Below are positions 1-5,372 of a stretch of 6,900 bases of DNA, in pieces. The position numbers and the translations under genes were made by a program. The stretch's first letter is position 1; the number at the start of each line of letters is the position of its first letter. The notes beneath the pieces were generated by a model, which was not told the DNA's origin, made no database searches, and saw only the letters and a list, made by a program, of their open reading frames with translations. This DNA is from Chloroflexota bacterium. Lineage in GTDB: Bacteria; Chloroflexota; UBA4733. Location: NCBI GenBank assembly GCA_025980355.1, contig JAICXR010000179.1, positions 1 to 6,900 of the forward strand, in the 5' to 3' direction.

Positions 1-10
1 CAAAACCTTT

Positions 11-20
11 GCAACGTTGC
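11..20. promoter_or_regulatory. Palindromic operator-like site (LacI-family style)
   Basis: GCAACGTTGC is a perfect 10-base palindrome with a central CG, preceded by TTT. LacI/GalR-family regulators of sugar uptake genes typically bind even palindromes centred on CpG, so this fits an operator for the sugar-transport operon that begins at 130. It lies about 36 bases upstream of the best -10 hexamer (56-61), so a bound protein would sit at or just upstream of the -35 position. The regulator gene is not in the window. The regulatory role is inferred from symmetry and position. A chance palindrome is possible, and no second copy was seen. Confidence 0.4.
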
Positions 21-55
21 GGCGCATGAACTGCGAGGGCCATCCCGGCCTGCGC

Positions 56-61
56 TATACT
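56..61 (+). promoter_or_regulatory. Candidate -10 element for the binding-protein operon
   Basis: TATACT matches the sigma-70-type TATAAT consensus at five of six positions. It would place transcription start near base 68, about 60 bases before the GTG start at 130. No convincing -35 hexamer is found 16-18 bases upstream: the best partial is CTGCGA at 31-36, with a 19-base spacer. Initiation may therefore depend on an activator, or the hexamer may be fortuitous in an otherwise GC-rich leader. Confidence 0.4.
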
Positions 62-100
62 CCCGCCACGTCGCCCGGGCCTTCCACAATTGGGCGGGAG
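60..100 (+). repeat. Inverted repeat in the 5' leader
   Basis: CTCCCGCC (60-67) and GGCGGGAG (93-100) are exact reverse complements with 25 bases between them. A competing inner pairing, CGCCC (72-76) with GGGCG (92-96), shares bases with the right arm, so the RNA could fold in two mutually exclusive ways. The right arm ends 15 bases before the Shine-Dalgarno sequence of the binding-protein gene. It could be a leader structure affecting translation or mRNA stability. GC-rich DNA produces such repeats by chance fairly often, so function is uncertain. Confidence 0.3.
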
Positions 101-115
101 GCGGCGACAGCGAAC

Positions 116-123
116 GGAGGGAG
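116..123 (+). promoter_or_regulatory. Ribosome binding site deciding a GTG start
   Basis: GGAGGGAG lies six bases before GTG at 130. The reading frame after that GTG begins directly with a twin-arginine lipoprotein signal peptide, so this site fixes the start of the binding-protein gene. Confidence 0.75.
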
Positions 124-129
124 ATCACA

Positions 130-1683
130 GTGGTTGGCACGTCCGCGCCCAAGATCGGTCGCCGGGAGCTACTGGCTTGTTTGTCCGGTGTCACCGCGGC
201 GGGTATCGGCGTCCTAGCGGCCTGCGGCGGCACGGCGGCGGTAACTGCATCGACCAGCAGCACGTCCACCGCCGCGGCGACCAGCGCCACGGCGCCCGCG
301 ACGGCCGCTACCAGCGCCATCACGTCCTCATCGGCCGCCCCGACGACGGCGGCCGCAGCGTCCAGCGTGGCCACGAGCGCCGTCGCCACGTCCGCCACGG
401 CGTCCAGTACGGCCAGCGCGGCGTCCAAGCCGGTGCCGACACCGACGACCGGCGTCGTCGGCTCGGGACTCAAGGCGGCGGTGACCATCGAGTGGATGTC
501 CTATTTCAACCCGCAGGACATCGGTCGGCTGGGCAAGACGTTCTTGCCTTCCTACGAGAAGGGCCAGAAGGACGTGGCCGTCGAGGCCATCATTGGCCCC
601 GGCGGCATTATCGACAGTCAGCAGAAGTACCTGACGCTGACCGCGGCGGGGGTGCCGCCCGACCTGTTCGGCAATACCCGCCCCGCCACCAATCTGGCCC
701 AGCAGGGCCTGTATGCCGATCTCAGCTCGCTGATCAAGCGCGACCACTTCGATCTCACCAAGTACAACCAGCAATGGCTGCAGACCCAGGCCTATTACAA
801 GGGCGGCGTGTACGGCCTGCCGCTCTCCGTCCACGCCGAGGCCCCGGCGATGGTGTACAACCGCGACCTGTTCCAAAAGGCCGGTGTGCCCGAGCCGCCG
901 GCGAAGTGGGGAGACGACGCCTGGACCTGGGAGGCGTTCCTGGACGCCGCCCGCAAACTCACCGTTCCCGGTCCCACCGGGACGTTGACCCAGGCCGGCG
1001 TCGACTCGCTCGCCTACAGCGTCCACCTGCCGGTCCTCTGGGAAGGGAACTGGGTGACGCCGCAACTCGATAAGGCGACCTGTGCCACCCAGCCGATGAT
1101 CGACGCCTATACCAACTATTCGGACCTGATGCTGAAATACAAGGTGATGCCCGGCCCGACCTTGAAGTTGGCGCCAGGCGGCTTTCAGGGCGGCGTATCG
1201 GCGATGTCGACCATGGGCTCCTGGGAGTTCGGCGTCTACCAGACCCTGGACAAGGTGAACTGGGGCTTCATGCCGTTCCCGAAAGCCAAGCGTTCCGCCT
1301 ACGCCTTCGATCCCAATATGGCCTATGTCGCCAAATCGTCCAAGCACCTGGAAGAGACCTGGAACTTCGTCAAGTGGCTGGACAACGGGTCGAACTACGC
1401 CCTCTTCTTCAACTTCATGCCGGTGATCGCCACCGATACCGCGACCTGGTCCAAGACCTTCTTCCAGAGCAAGCCCAACGCGCGGCCGGAGGTGTTGGTG
1501 GAGTCCCTCGCCCTCGCCCAGGGGATTGATCCGATGTTCCGCGTCAAGGGGTCGGACGCGTTCGTCCGGGATCACGTCGAGACCGCGCTGGCGAGTATCA
1601 TAGCCGGGAAGTCCGAGGTGGCTGCGACGCTGCAGGGCGTCCAGCCGCTGCTGCAAGGTCTCGTGGACCAATCGCCGAAGTAA
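130..1683 (+). CDS. ABC transporter extracellular substrate-binding lipoprotein (sugar type)
   Basis: This 517-residue protein captures a solute outside the membrane and delivers it to an ABC permease; the family is the group 1 (sugar) solute-binding proteins. The GTG start gives a Tat-type lipoprotein signal: G-R-R-E-L-L at residues 10-15, a hydrophobic stretch, then the lipobox L-A-A-C with the lipidated Cys at 32. Residues 35-99 are a low-complexity Ala/Ser/Thr tether with almost no other residues, followed by a Pro/Thr segment. The binding domain runs from about 115 to the end. It contains the family-typical segment around 226-245 (Y-G-L-P followed by a V-Y-N-R-D-L-F strand) and a Trp-rich region at 260-270 (W-T-W-E-A-F). 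The hinge-distal half carries G-S-W-E-F-G and F-V-K-W-L blocks. It is the first gene of a tight operon. No permease or ATPase gene follows, which is unusual for this family. The substrate is unknown; sugars, polyols or glycosides are most likely given the downstream enzymes. Confidence 0.95.
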   Translation: MVGTSAPKIGRRELLACLSGVTAAGIGVLAACGGTAAVTASTSSTSTAAATSATAPATAATSAITSSSAAPTTAAAASSVATSAVATSATASSTASAASKPVPTPTTGVVGSGLKAAVTIEWMSYFNPQDIGRLGKTFLPSYEKGQKDVAVEAIIGPGGIIDSQQKYLTLTAAGVPPDLFGNTRPATNLAQQGLYADLSSLIKRDHFDLTKYNQQWLQTQAYYKGGVYGLPLSVHAEAPAMVYNRDLFQKAGVPEPPAKWGDDAWTWEAFLDAARKLTVPGPTGTLTQAGVDSLAYSVHLPVLWEGNWVTPQLDKATCATQPMIDAYTNYSDLMLKYKVMPGPTLKLAPGGFQGGVSAMSTMGSWEFGVYQTLDKVNWGFMPFPKAKRSAYAFDPNMAYVAKSSKHLEETWNFVKWLDNGSNYALFFNFMPVIATDTATWSKTFFQSKPNARPEVLVESLALAQGIDPMFRVKGSDAFVRDHVETALASIIAGKSEVAATLQGVQPLLQGLVDQSPK

Positions 1684-1690
1684 CAGGGAG
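1684..1690 (+). promoter_or_regulatory. Ribosome binding site for the isomerase-like gene
   Basis: CAGGGAG begins directly after the stop codon of the binding-protein gene and lies four bases before the ATG at 1695. The intergenic gap is only 11 bases, so the two genes are almost certainly co-transcribed. Confidence 0.65.
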
Positions 1691-1694
1691 AACC

Positions 1695-2558
1695 ATGCCG
1701 ACACGAAGCCTACCGCTGGGGGCGCACACGCTGCCCTATCGCAAGGAGCCGCTGGAGCGAGCGCTCCAGGGGATCGCCGGGGCCGGCTACCGGGTGGTCG
1801 GGCTCTATACGGATCATGCCGGCAGCCCGATCATTCCCCTCGAGCCCACCGCGGCGCAAACGTCGGCGCTGCGGCGCACGATCAACGAGGCCGGCCTCAC
1901 GCCGGTCACCATGTTCGCCCGGCGGGGGGCGATGGAGCAGATGGAGCCCTTGCGGGCCGACCTCGACCTCTGCGCCGCCCTGGGCATGCCGCTGTTACAG
2001 GCGGCCGGCCCCTGGCCCTTTGTCCGGGCCGACCAGCGCAAAGGGGAGATGCGTTGGTACGGCGAGATTGAGCAGTTGCTGCGCCACCTGTCGGCCGCGG
2101 CGCCTGAGGCGGAGCGTCGCGGCGTGACAATCGTCCTCAAGCCGCACCGGGGCGCCACCGCCACCGGGGCCGACCTCGTCGACCTCATCGGACGCGTCGG
2201 CTCCCCGGCCGTGCGCGCCTGTTGGGATGCCGGCAACGTCCGTTTCTACGAGGGCTTGGATTCCGAGGACGACCTGGAGCGATCCGGCGTCGCGCCGCTG
2301 GTGAAGAGCGTCTGCATCAAGGACCAACGCGGTGGCCTCGGCGTCGCCGAGTTTCCCGTCCCCGGCGAGGGCGAGGTGGATCACGCCCGGATGCTGAAGA
2401 TACTGCGGGCCGCCGGCTTCACGGGGCCGCTCCTGGTCGAGCGCCTCGACACCGAGCCGACGGCGGAGGCGATCGACGCCGCCCTGGCTCGGGCCTACGC
2501 CTTCCTGGCGCCACTGGCGGGCGAACAAGGGGAGGGCGCGACGCATGCCGGCGCTTAA
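1695..2558 (+). CDS. Sugar phosphate isomerase/epimerase family protein (xylose isomerase-like TIM barrel)
   Basis: This 287-residue protein has the length and block pattern of the AP-endonuclease-2/xylose isomerase-like TIM barrels, which include inosose isomerases/dehydratases, tagatose/psicose epimerases and C-glycoside-processing enzymes. Visible blocks are a first strand with G-Y-R-V-V-G-L-Y at 31-38, V-L-K-P-H at 147-151, C-W-D-A-G-N at 176-181, V-C-I-K-D-Q-R-G-G at 206-214, P-G-E-G-E-V-D at 223-229, and G-P-L-L-V-E at 244-249. D178 and E249 match expected metal ligands. The first ligand, usually Glu, is Lys149, and the usual His before the KD pair is Cys207. A K-P-H / K-D-x-R-G pattern may be a trait of one subfamily rather than damage. 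No signal peptide is seen, so it is cytoplasmic. It is translationally linked to the oxidoreductase downstream (14-base overlap). The exact reaction is unknown. Confidence 0.9.
   Translation: MPTRSLPLGAHTLPYRKEPLERALQGIAGAGYRVVGLYTDHAGSPIIPLEPTAAQTSALRRTINEAGLTPVTMFARRGAMEQMEPLRADLDLCAALGMPLLQAAGPWPFVRADQRKGEMRWYGEIEQLLRHLSAAAPEAERRGVTIVLKPHRGATATGADLVDLIGRVGSPAVRACWDAGNVRFYEGLDSEDDLERSGVAPLVKSVCIKDQRGGLGVAEFPVPGEGEVDHARMLKILRAAGFTGPLLVERLDTEPTAEAIDAALARAYAFLAPLAGEQGEGATHAGA
2527..2536 (+). promoter_or_regulatory. Ribosome binding site inside the preceding gene
   Basis: AAGGGGAGGG lies inside the last codons of the isomerase-like gene, eight bases before the ATG at 2545. It fixes that ATG as the oxidoreductase start. 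The 14-base overlap with the preceding gene suggests translational coupling. Confidence 0.7.
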
Positions 2559-3738
2559 GATCGCGGTCGTCGGGGCGGGGGCGCGAGCCCAGTCCCACCT
2601 GGCCACCATCCGCCAGTTACACGACCTCTACACCCTGGTCGGCATCGCCGATGCCGATGAGCAGCGCCGGCAGTCGGTGGCCGCCGAGTATGGCGTGCCC
2701 GGCGTCGCGACGGTGGACGCGCTGCTCGACACCACCCGACCCGACGTGCTGTTCATCATCGTGCCGCCCGATGGCCATCACGTGATGGCGGAGCAAGCAG
2801 CGCGGCGCGGCGTCCACGTTATCAGCGAGGTCCCGATCGCCACGACGATGGGCATGGCCGACGCCATGATCGCCACGGCGCGCCGCCACGGGGTCAAGCT
2901 GGAAATTGCGGAGAACGTCTGGCGCTGGCCGGCCGAGCGCCTGAAGCGCCAGATCGTGGAGGCGGGGCTGATCGGGCCGGTCACCCAGGTTCACCTCTGG
3001 TACACCTCCGGCTCCTACCACGGCCTCAGCGCCGTGCGCAATGTCGTCAAGGCTGCGCCGACGCGCGTGCTCGGCGTGGCGCACGACGTGACGGGGCCGG
3101 AACGGCCGGACCTCATGGGGCAACCGAATCGTGTCCATCCCTGGGAATTGGGGGTGATCGAGTTCGCCGACGGCGTCACCTGCGTCTACCAGCAGCCCAT
3201 CCATCGGGCGCGGGGCAATTACTGGGAGATCGTCGGCACCGACGGCTACATCGCCGGCAACGAGCTGGTGATCGAACGCGGTGAGCGCCGGCGGTACCCG
3301 ATCGAGACGGTGATGGAGGAGCAGGGCGGCAAGCAGGTGCTCGTCGCCGTGCGGGTGCCAACCGACCCGCCCCTCGTCTGGGAGAACCCTTACCGGCGCT
3401 ATGGCCTGGCCGTCGCCGACGAGGTGGCCCGTGCCGATGTGCTTGCCGGGATGCACGCCGCGATCACCCAGGGCACGGAGCCGCCCTACGGCGCGCAGCA
3501 GGCCCGGACGGACCAGGAGCTGTTGCTGGCGCTCCGCGAATCGGCCCGCCTGGGGTCGACCTGGATTACCCTGCCGCTGCGCGAGCCGACCGGATTGGAG
3601 CGGACGATCCACGACACCTACCGCGCGAAGTACGGGCGGGATCCGTTGGAGGAGGCAGCGGCCCTCGCCGCGACCGCCTACCCCCGCCAGGGCGTCAGCC
3701 AGTACCTGCGCGAACCCGGCGTGGAACGTCGCCCCTGA
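2545..3738 (+). CDS. Gfo/Idh/MocA family oxidoreductase
   Basis: This 397-residue protein is an NAD(P)-dependent dehydrogenase-type protein of the family acting on sugars, inositols and glycosides. The N-terminal Rossmann fold shows I-A-V-V-G-A-G-A-R at 6-14 with H18 after the glycine loop, D36 at the end of the second strand (I-A-D-A-D), and the V-P-P-D-G-H-H block at 73-79. The C-terminal alpha/beta domain follows, with W-E-I-V-G-T-D-G-Y at 227-235 typical of the family's central sheet. The hallmark E-K-P motif reads E-V-P (95-97), so the usual catalytic lysine is Val96. The later D-x-x-x-H signature is also not clear; H180-D181 and H198 are candidates. The C-terminus (about 350-397) is a longer tail than in minimal family members. 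It lacks a signal peptide and is last in the three-gene operon, followed by a strong hairpin. It could be a dehydrogenase with altered catalysis, or a lyase or epimerase-like enzyme using transient oxidation. Confidence 0.93.
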   Translation: MPALKIAVVGAGARAQSHLATIRQLHDLYTLVGIADADEQRRQSVAAEYGVPGVATVDALLDTTRPDVLFIIVPPDGHHVMAEQAARRGVHVISEVPIATTMGMADAMIATARRHGVKLEIAENVWRWPAERLKRQIVEAGLIGPVTQVHLWYTSGSYHGLSAVRNVVKAAPTRVLGVAHDVTGPERPDLMGQPNRVHPWELGVIEFADGVTCVYQQPIHRARGNYWEIVGTDGYIAGNELVIERGERRRYPIETVMEEQGGKQVLVAVRVPTDPPLVWENPYRRYGLAVADEVARADVLAGMHAAITQGTEPPYGAQQARTDQELLLALRESARLGSTWITLPLREPTGLERTIHDTYRAKYGRDPLEEAAALAATAYPRQGVSQYLREPGVERRP

Positions 3739-3755
3739 GGATCCGGCAGCGACGT

Positions 3756-3792
3756 GGGCGAGCCTGCCGTGCTTAACACGCCAGGCTCGCCC
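3756..3792 (+). terminator. Strong hairpin after the oxidoreductase gene (terminator-like)
   Basis: GGGCGAGCCTG (3756-3766) pairs perfectly with CAGGCTCGCCC (3782-3792). After a single C-C mismatch, an inner CGTG (3768-3771) pairs with CACG (3777-3780) around a CTTAA loop. The stem begins 17 bases after the TGA of the Gfo/Idh/MocA gene. No run of T follows (the next bases are CTTCCTGA), so it is not a textbook intrinsic terminator. It may act as a U-tract-poor terminator, a 3'-end stabiliser, or partial attenuation before the phosphodiesterase gene. Confidence 0.6.
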
Positions 3793-3850
3793 CTTCCTGA
3801 CACGCTGGAGCCCGGAATGGCGGTCGCACGGGCGGCGCACCGCCGGCGCC

Positions 3851-3864
3851 GGAGAGAGGAAAGG
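3851..3864 (+). promoter_or_regulatory. Ribosome binding site supporting a GTG start at 3868
   Basis: GGAGAGAGGAAAGG is a purine-rich, Shine-Dalgarno-like run, with GAGAGGA centred about ten bases before GTG at 3868. The only other reasonable site is GGAG at 3807-3810 before ATG at 3817. The far-upstream in-frame GTG at 3754 overlaps the hairpin and has no ribosome binding site. Confidence 0.5.
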
Positions 3865-3867
3865 CCG

Positions 3868-4605
3868 GTGCTGGTCTATGGTCATCGCGGCGCGCGGGGA
3901 GAGGCGCCGGAGAATACGCTCGTCGGCTTCGCCCATGCCCAGCAGGTAGGCGTACGGGCCTTCGAATTGGACGTGCGTCTTTCCGCTGATGAACAGCTGG
4001 TCGTCGTGCACGATGCCACGGTCGACCGAACCACCAACGCCACCGGGGCAGTCGCGGCCCTGACGGCCGCCGAGCTCGGCCGCCTCGACGCCCGGAAGAC
4101 CTGTCCTACCTGGCCGGAGCCGGTTGGCGTGCCGACCCTGGACACGGTGCTGGAATCCTTCTCCGCGATCCCGCACTGGGCCATTGAGGTCAAGCACGAT
4201 ACGCCCGAGCGGCTGGAGCGGGTATGTCGCCTCGTGGTGACGGCCATCGAACACTACGGTATGGCGGAACGTGCGACGGTCACGTCCTTCGATCCGGTGG
4301 CGCTTGACCACATGCGCCGGATCGCGCCGGACCTACCGCGCGCCTATATCGGCGCCTTCGACCAACCGCACTTCCTGCAGACCGCGCTCGACCTCGCGTG
4401 CCGCCAGATCGACGTCCCGATCGCGACCGGGTCGGCGGCGGTCGTCCGTGCTGCTCAGGGGCGAGGTATGCGCGTCACCGGCTGGCCGGGCAACAGCGCG
4501 GAAGCGCTCCGTCTCCTCGTCGAGTGGGGCGTCGATCAGGTCACGACCGACTTTCCGAGTATGGCGCTGGCCTGGTTGCGGCAAGAGGGAATCGCCGGCT
4601 CCTGA
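3868..4605 (+). CDS. Glycerophosphodiester phosphodiesterase (GDPD family)
   Basis: This protein hydrolyses glycerophosphodiesters to glycerol 3-phosphate and an alcohol, using a TIM barrel with a divalent metal. From the GTG at 3868 it is 245 residues, normal for bacterial cytoplasmic members. The signature set is complete: G-H-R-G with H6-R7, A-P-E-N-T at 13-17, E33-L-D35 (metal ligands), V-V-H-D with catalytic H48, a D-R-T-T-N block at 53-57, E107-V-K109 on a central strand, and the C-terminal V-T-G-W-P then V-T-T-D-F-P block. Starts at 3817 (ATG, 262 residues) or 3754 (GTG, 283 residues) are possible. The extra N-terminus is Arg-rich and unrelated to the domain, and the longest version would include the hairpin, so the short form is preferred. 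No signal peptide is seen, so it is probably cytoplasmic. It sits downstream of the sugar operon, on the same strand, and may be expressed by read-through or on its own. Confidence 0.92.
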   Translation: MLVYGHRGARGEAPENTLVGFAHAQQVGVRAFELDVRLSADEQLVVVHDATVDRTTNATGAVAALTAAELGRLDARKTCPTWPEPVGVPTLDTVLESFSAIPHWAIEVKHDTPERLERVCRLVVTAIEHYGMAERATVTSFDPVALDHMRRIAPDLPRAYIGAFDQPHFLQTALDLACRQIDVPIATGSAAVVRAAQGRGMRVTGWPGNSAEALRLLVEWGVDQVTTDFPSMALAWLRQEGIAGS

Positions 4606-4607
4606 TC

Positions 4608-4622
4608 GTCCGAGCAACGGAC
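4608..4622. terminator. Small hairpin between convergent genes
   Basis: GTCCG (4608-4612) and CGGAC (4618-4622) form a 5-bp stem with an AGCAA loop, two bases after the stop of the phosphodiesterase gene and before the convergent nuclease-like gene. It is short and has no T-run on either strand, so a terminator role is only suggested by its position in the 39-base convergent gap. Confidence 0.25.
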
Positions 4623-4644
4623 AGGCGAAGGGATCGCAAATGGC

Positions 4645-5217
4645 CTAATCCAGCTCCGCGAACAGGTCGGCCACCGGCAGCGGGACATCGGGGAAGAGCG
4701 GGCAGACGAGCATTCCACCAGTGCCCACCTGGGCGATCTCGACGTAGCGACCTCGCAGGTGCTCGTATTGCGTGACGGCGCGGGCCTTCGGGTCCACGAT
4801 CCAGTAGTGCGGTACGCCGAAACGTTCGTAACTGTCCCACACGGAGCCGCCGGGAAGGTCATCCGCCCAATTGCCGCGCGAGAGGATTTCGATGACGAGG
4901 TCCGGCACACCTTCGATACCCTTGCTGGACCGTTTGGGAATGCGGCCTTGGCGGAAGAAATAGAAATCCGGTTCCCGCAGGTTATTGCGGGCGCCATCTG
5001 GGTCCAAGACGACGCCGGTGGGGCCCGCATACGCCCGGCCGTAACCGGACCGTTGCGCCAGGCGCAGCCAGTCCCAGACCACTCCAGCGATCTCGCCGTG
5101 ATCGCCGCTCGTTGTCATACGTTCTACCGGAATCCCATCTACCAACTCGGAGCGTGTGGTGTTCTGCGGCGAATCGAACCACTCGTCGGCGGTATAGCGG
5201 CGCTGAGCGACAATCAT
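4645..5217 (-). CDS. Uma2 family endonuclease (DUF820, PD-(D/E)XK-like)
   Basis: This is a 190-residue member of the Uma2/DUF820 family, a restriction-endonuclease-like fold abundant in Cyanobacteria and Chloroflexota whose cellular role is still poorly known. Using the ATG at 5217, the blocks in order are Y-T-A-D-E-W near 8-13, S-E-L-V-D-G at 23-28, H40, R-E-P-D-F-Y-F at 81-87, G-V-P-D-L-V-I-E-I-L-S at 103-113 (D106 and E110 fit the catalytic acids), and F-G-V-P-H-Y-W-I-V-D-P at 133-143. The family's usual Lys four residues before the conserved Tyr is Val126 here, and the S-P-S-T stretch is S-R-G-N, so activity may be altered. A GTG four codons earlier (5229) overlaps the GAAGGGAG ribosome binding site (5229-5236), so the ATG 11 bases from it is preferred. 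It is a lone gene, convergent with the phosphodiesterase and divergent from the flavoprotein, and has no metabolic link to its neighbours. By eye its base composition is a little less GC-rich. Confidence 0.9.
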   Translation of the reverse strand: MIVAQRRYTADEWFDSPQNTTRSELVDGIPVERMTTSGDHGEIAGVVWDWLRLAQRSGYGRAYAGPTGVVLDPDGARNNLREPDFYFFRQGRIPKRSSKGIEGVPDLVIEILSRGNWADDLPGGSVWDSYERFGVPHYWIVDPKARAVTQYEHLRGRYVEIAQVGTGGMLVCPLFPDVPLPVADLFAELD

Positions 5218-5228
5218 ACGGTCCGGCA

Positions 5229-5236
5229 CTCCCTTC
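5229..5236 (-). promoter_or_regulatory. Ribosome binding site for the Uma2-family gene
   Basis: Read on the minus strand this is GAAGGGAG, 11 bases before ATG at 5217. Its last G is also the first base of the alternative GTG codon at 5229, which rules that GTG out as a normally spaced start. Confidence 0.5.
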
Positions 5237-5291
5237 GCCAGGTATCATCCGACCATTGGGCAATCGATGTCAGCATAGCACGGCACGATGT

Positions 5292-5313
5292 GGCGCCTCA
5301 GGCCGGGAGCGCC
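5292..5313 (+). repeat. Imperfect hairpin upstream of the flavoprotein gene
   Basis: GGCG (5292-5295) pairs with CGCC (5310-5313), and CTC (5297-5299) pairs with GAG (5307-5309) around an AGGCCGG loop, with C5296 bulged. It lies in the 155-base divergent region between the Uma2-family and flavoprotein starts. It could be a leader structure or a chance fold of GC-rich DNA. No clear sigma-70 promoter pair was found in this region for either gene. Confidence 0.25.
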
Positions 5314-5353
5314 TTGAATCGCCGGCTTCTGAGGACGATCAGCCGGGGCGGGT

Positions 5354-5361
5354 GGAAAGGA
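5354..5361 (+). promoter_or_regulatory. Ribosome binding site for the flavoprotein GTG start
   Basis: GGAAAGGA lies 11 bases before GTG at 5373, slightly longer than ideal spacing. An alternative GTG at 5352, in the same frame, overlaps this site and has no good Shine-Dalgarno of its own, so 5373 is preferred. Confidence 0.5.
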
Positions 5362-5372
5362 CGGACAGACTC

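Noticed and set aside
232..426. Repeated GCC/ACG/AGC codons considered as a DNA repeat or CRISPR-like array
   Set aside because: There is no fixed repeat unit or spacer pattern; the repetition follows from the Ala/Ser/Thr-rich protein tether.
90..1073. Plus-strand frame overlapping the binding-protein gene in another phase
   Set aside because: The product is Arg/Gly/His-rich and unlike any family, and the true frame has a signal peptide and ribosome binding site.
328..1704. Long minus-strand frame (458 codons) opposite the binding-protein gene
   Set aside because: It is Arg/Gly/His-rich with no recognisable domain, and mirrors a well-supported lipoprotein gene. Long antisense frames are expected where codon third positions are GC-rich.
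2617..4311. Long minus-strand frame (564 codons) spanning two plus-strand genes and their intergenic hairpin
   Set aside because: It crosses the boundary between two genes with complete family motifs and has low-complexity Arg/Gly/Val-rich content, so it is a shadow frame.
5236..5285. Minus-strand CTGACA and TATGCT hexamers upstream of the Uma2-family gene
   Set aside because: They overlap each other and neither has a properly spaced partner of reasonable quality.
5314..5342. TTGAAT ... GATCAG promoter candidate for the flavoprotein gene (17-base spacer)
   Set aside because: The -35 match is fair but the -10 hexamer matches only three of six positions.
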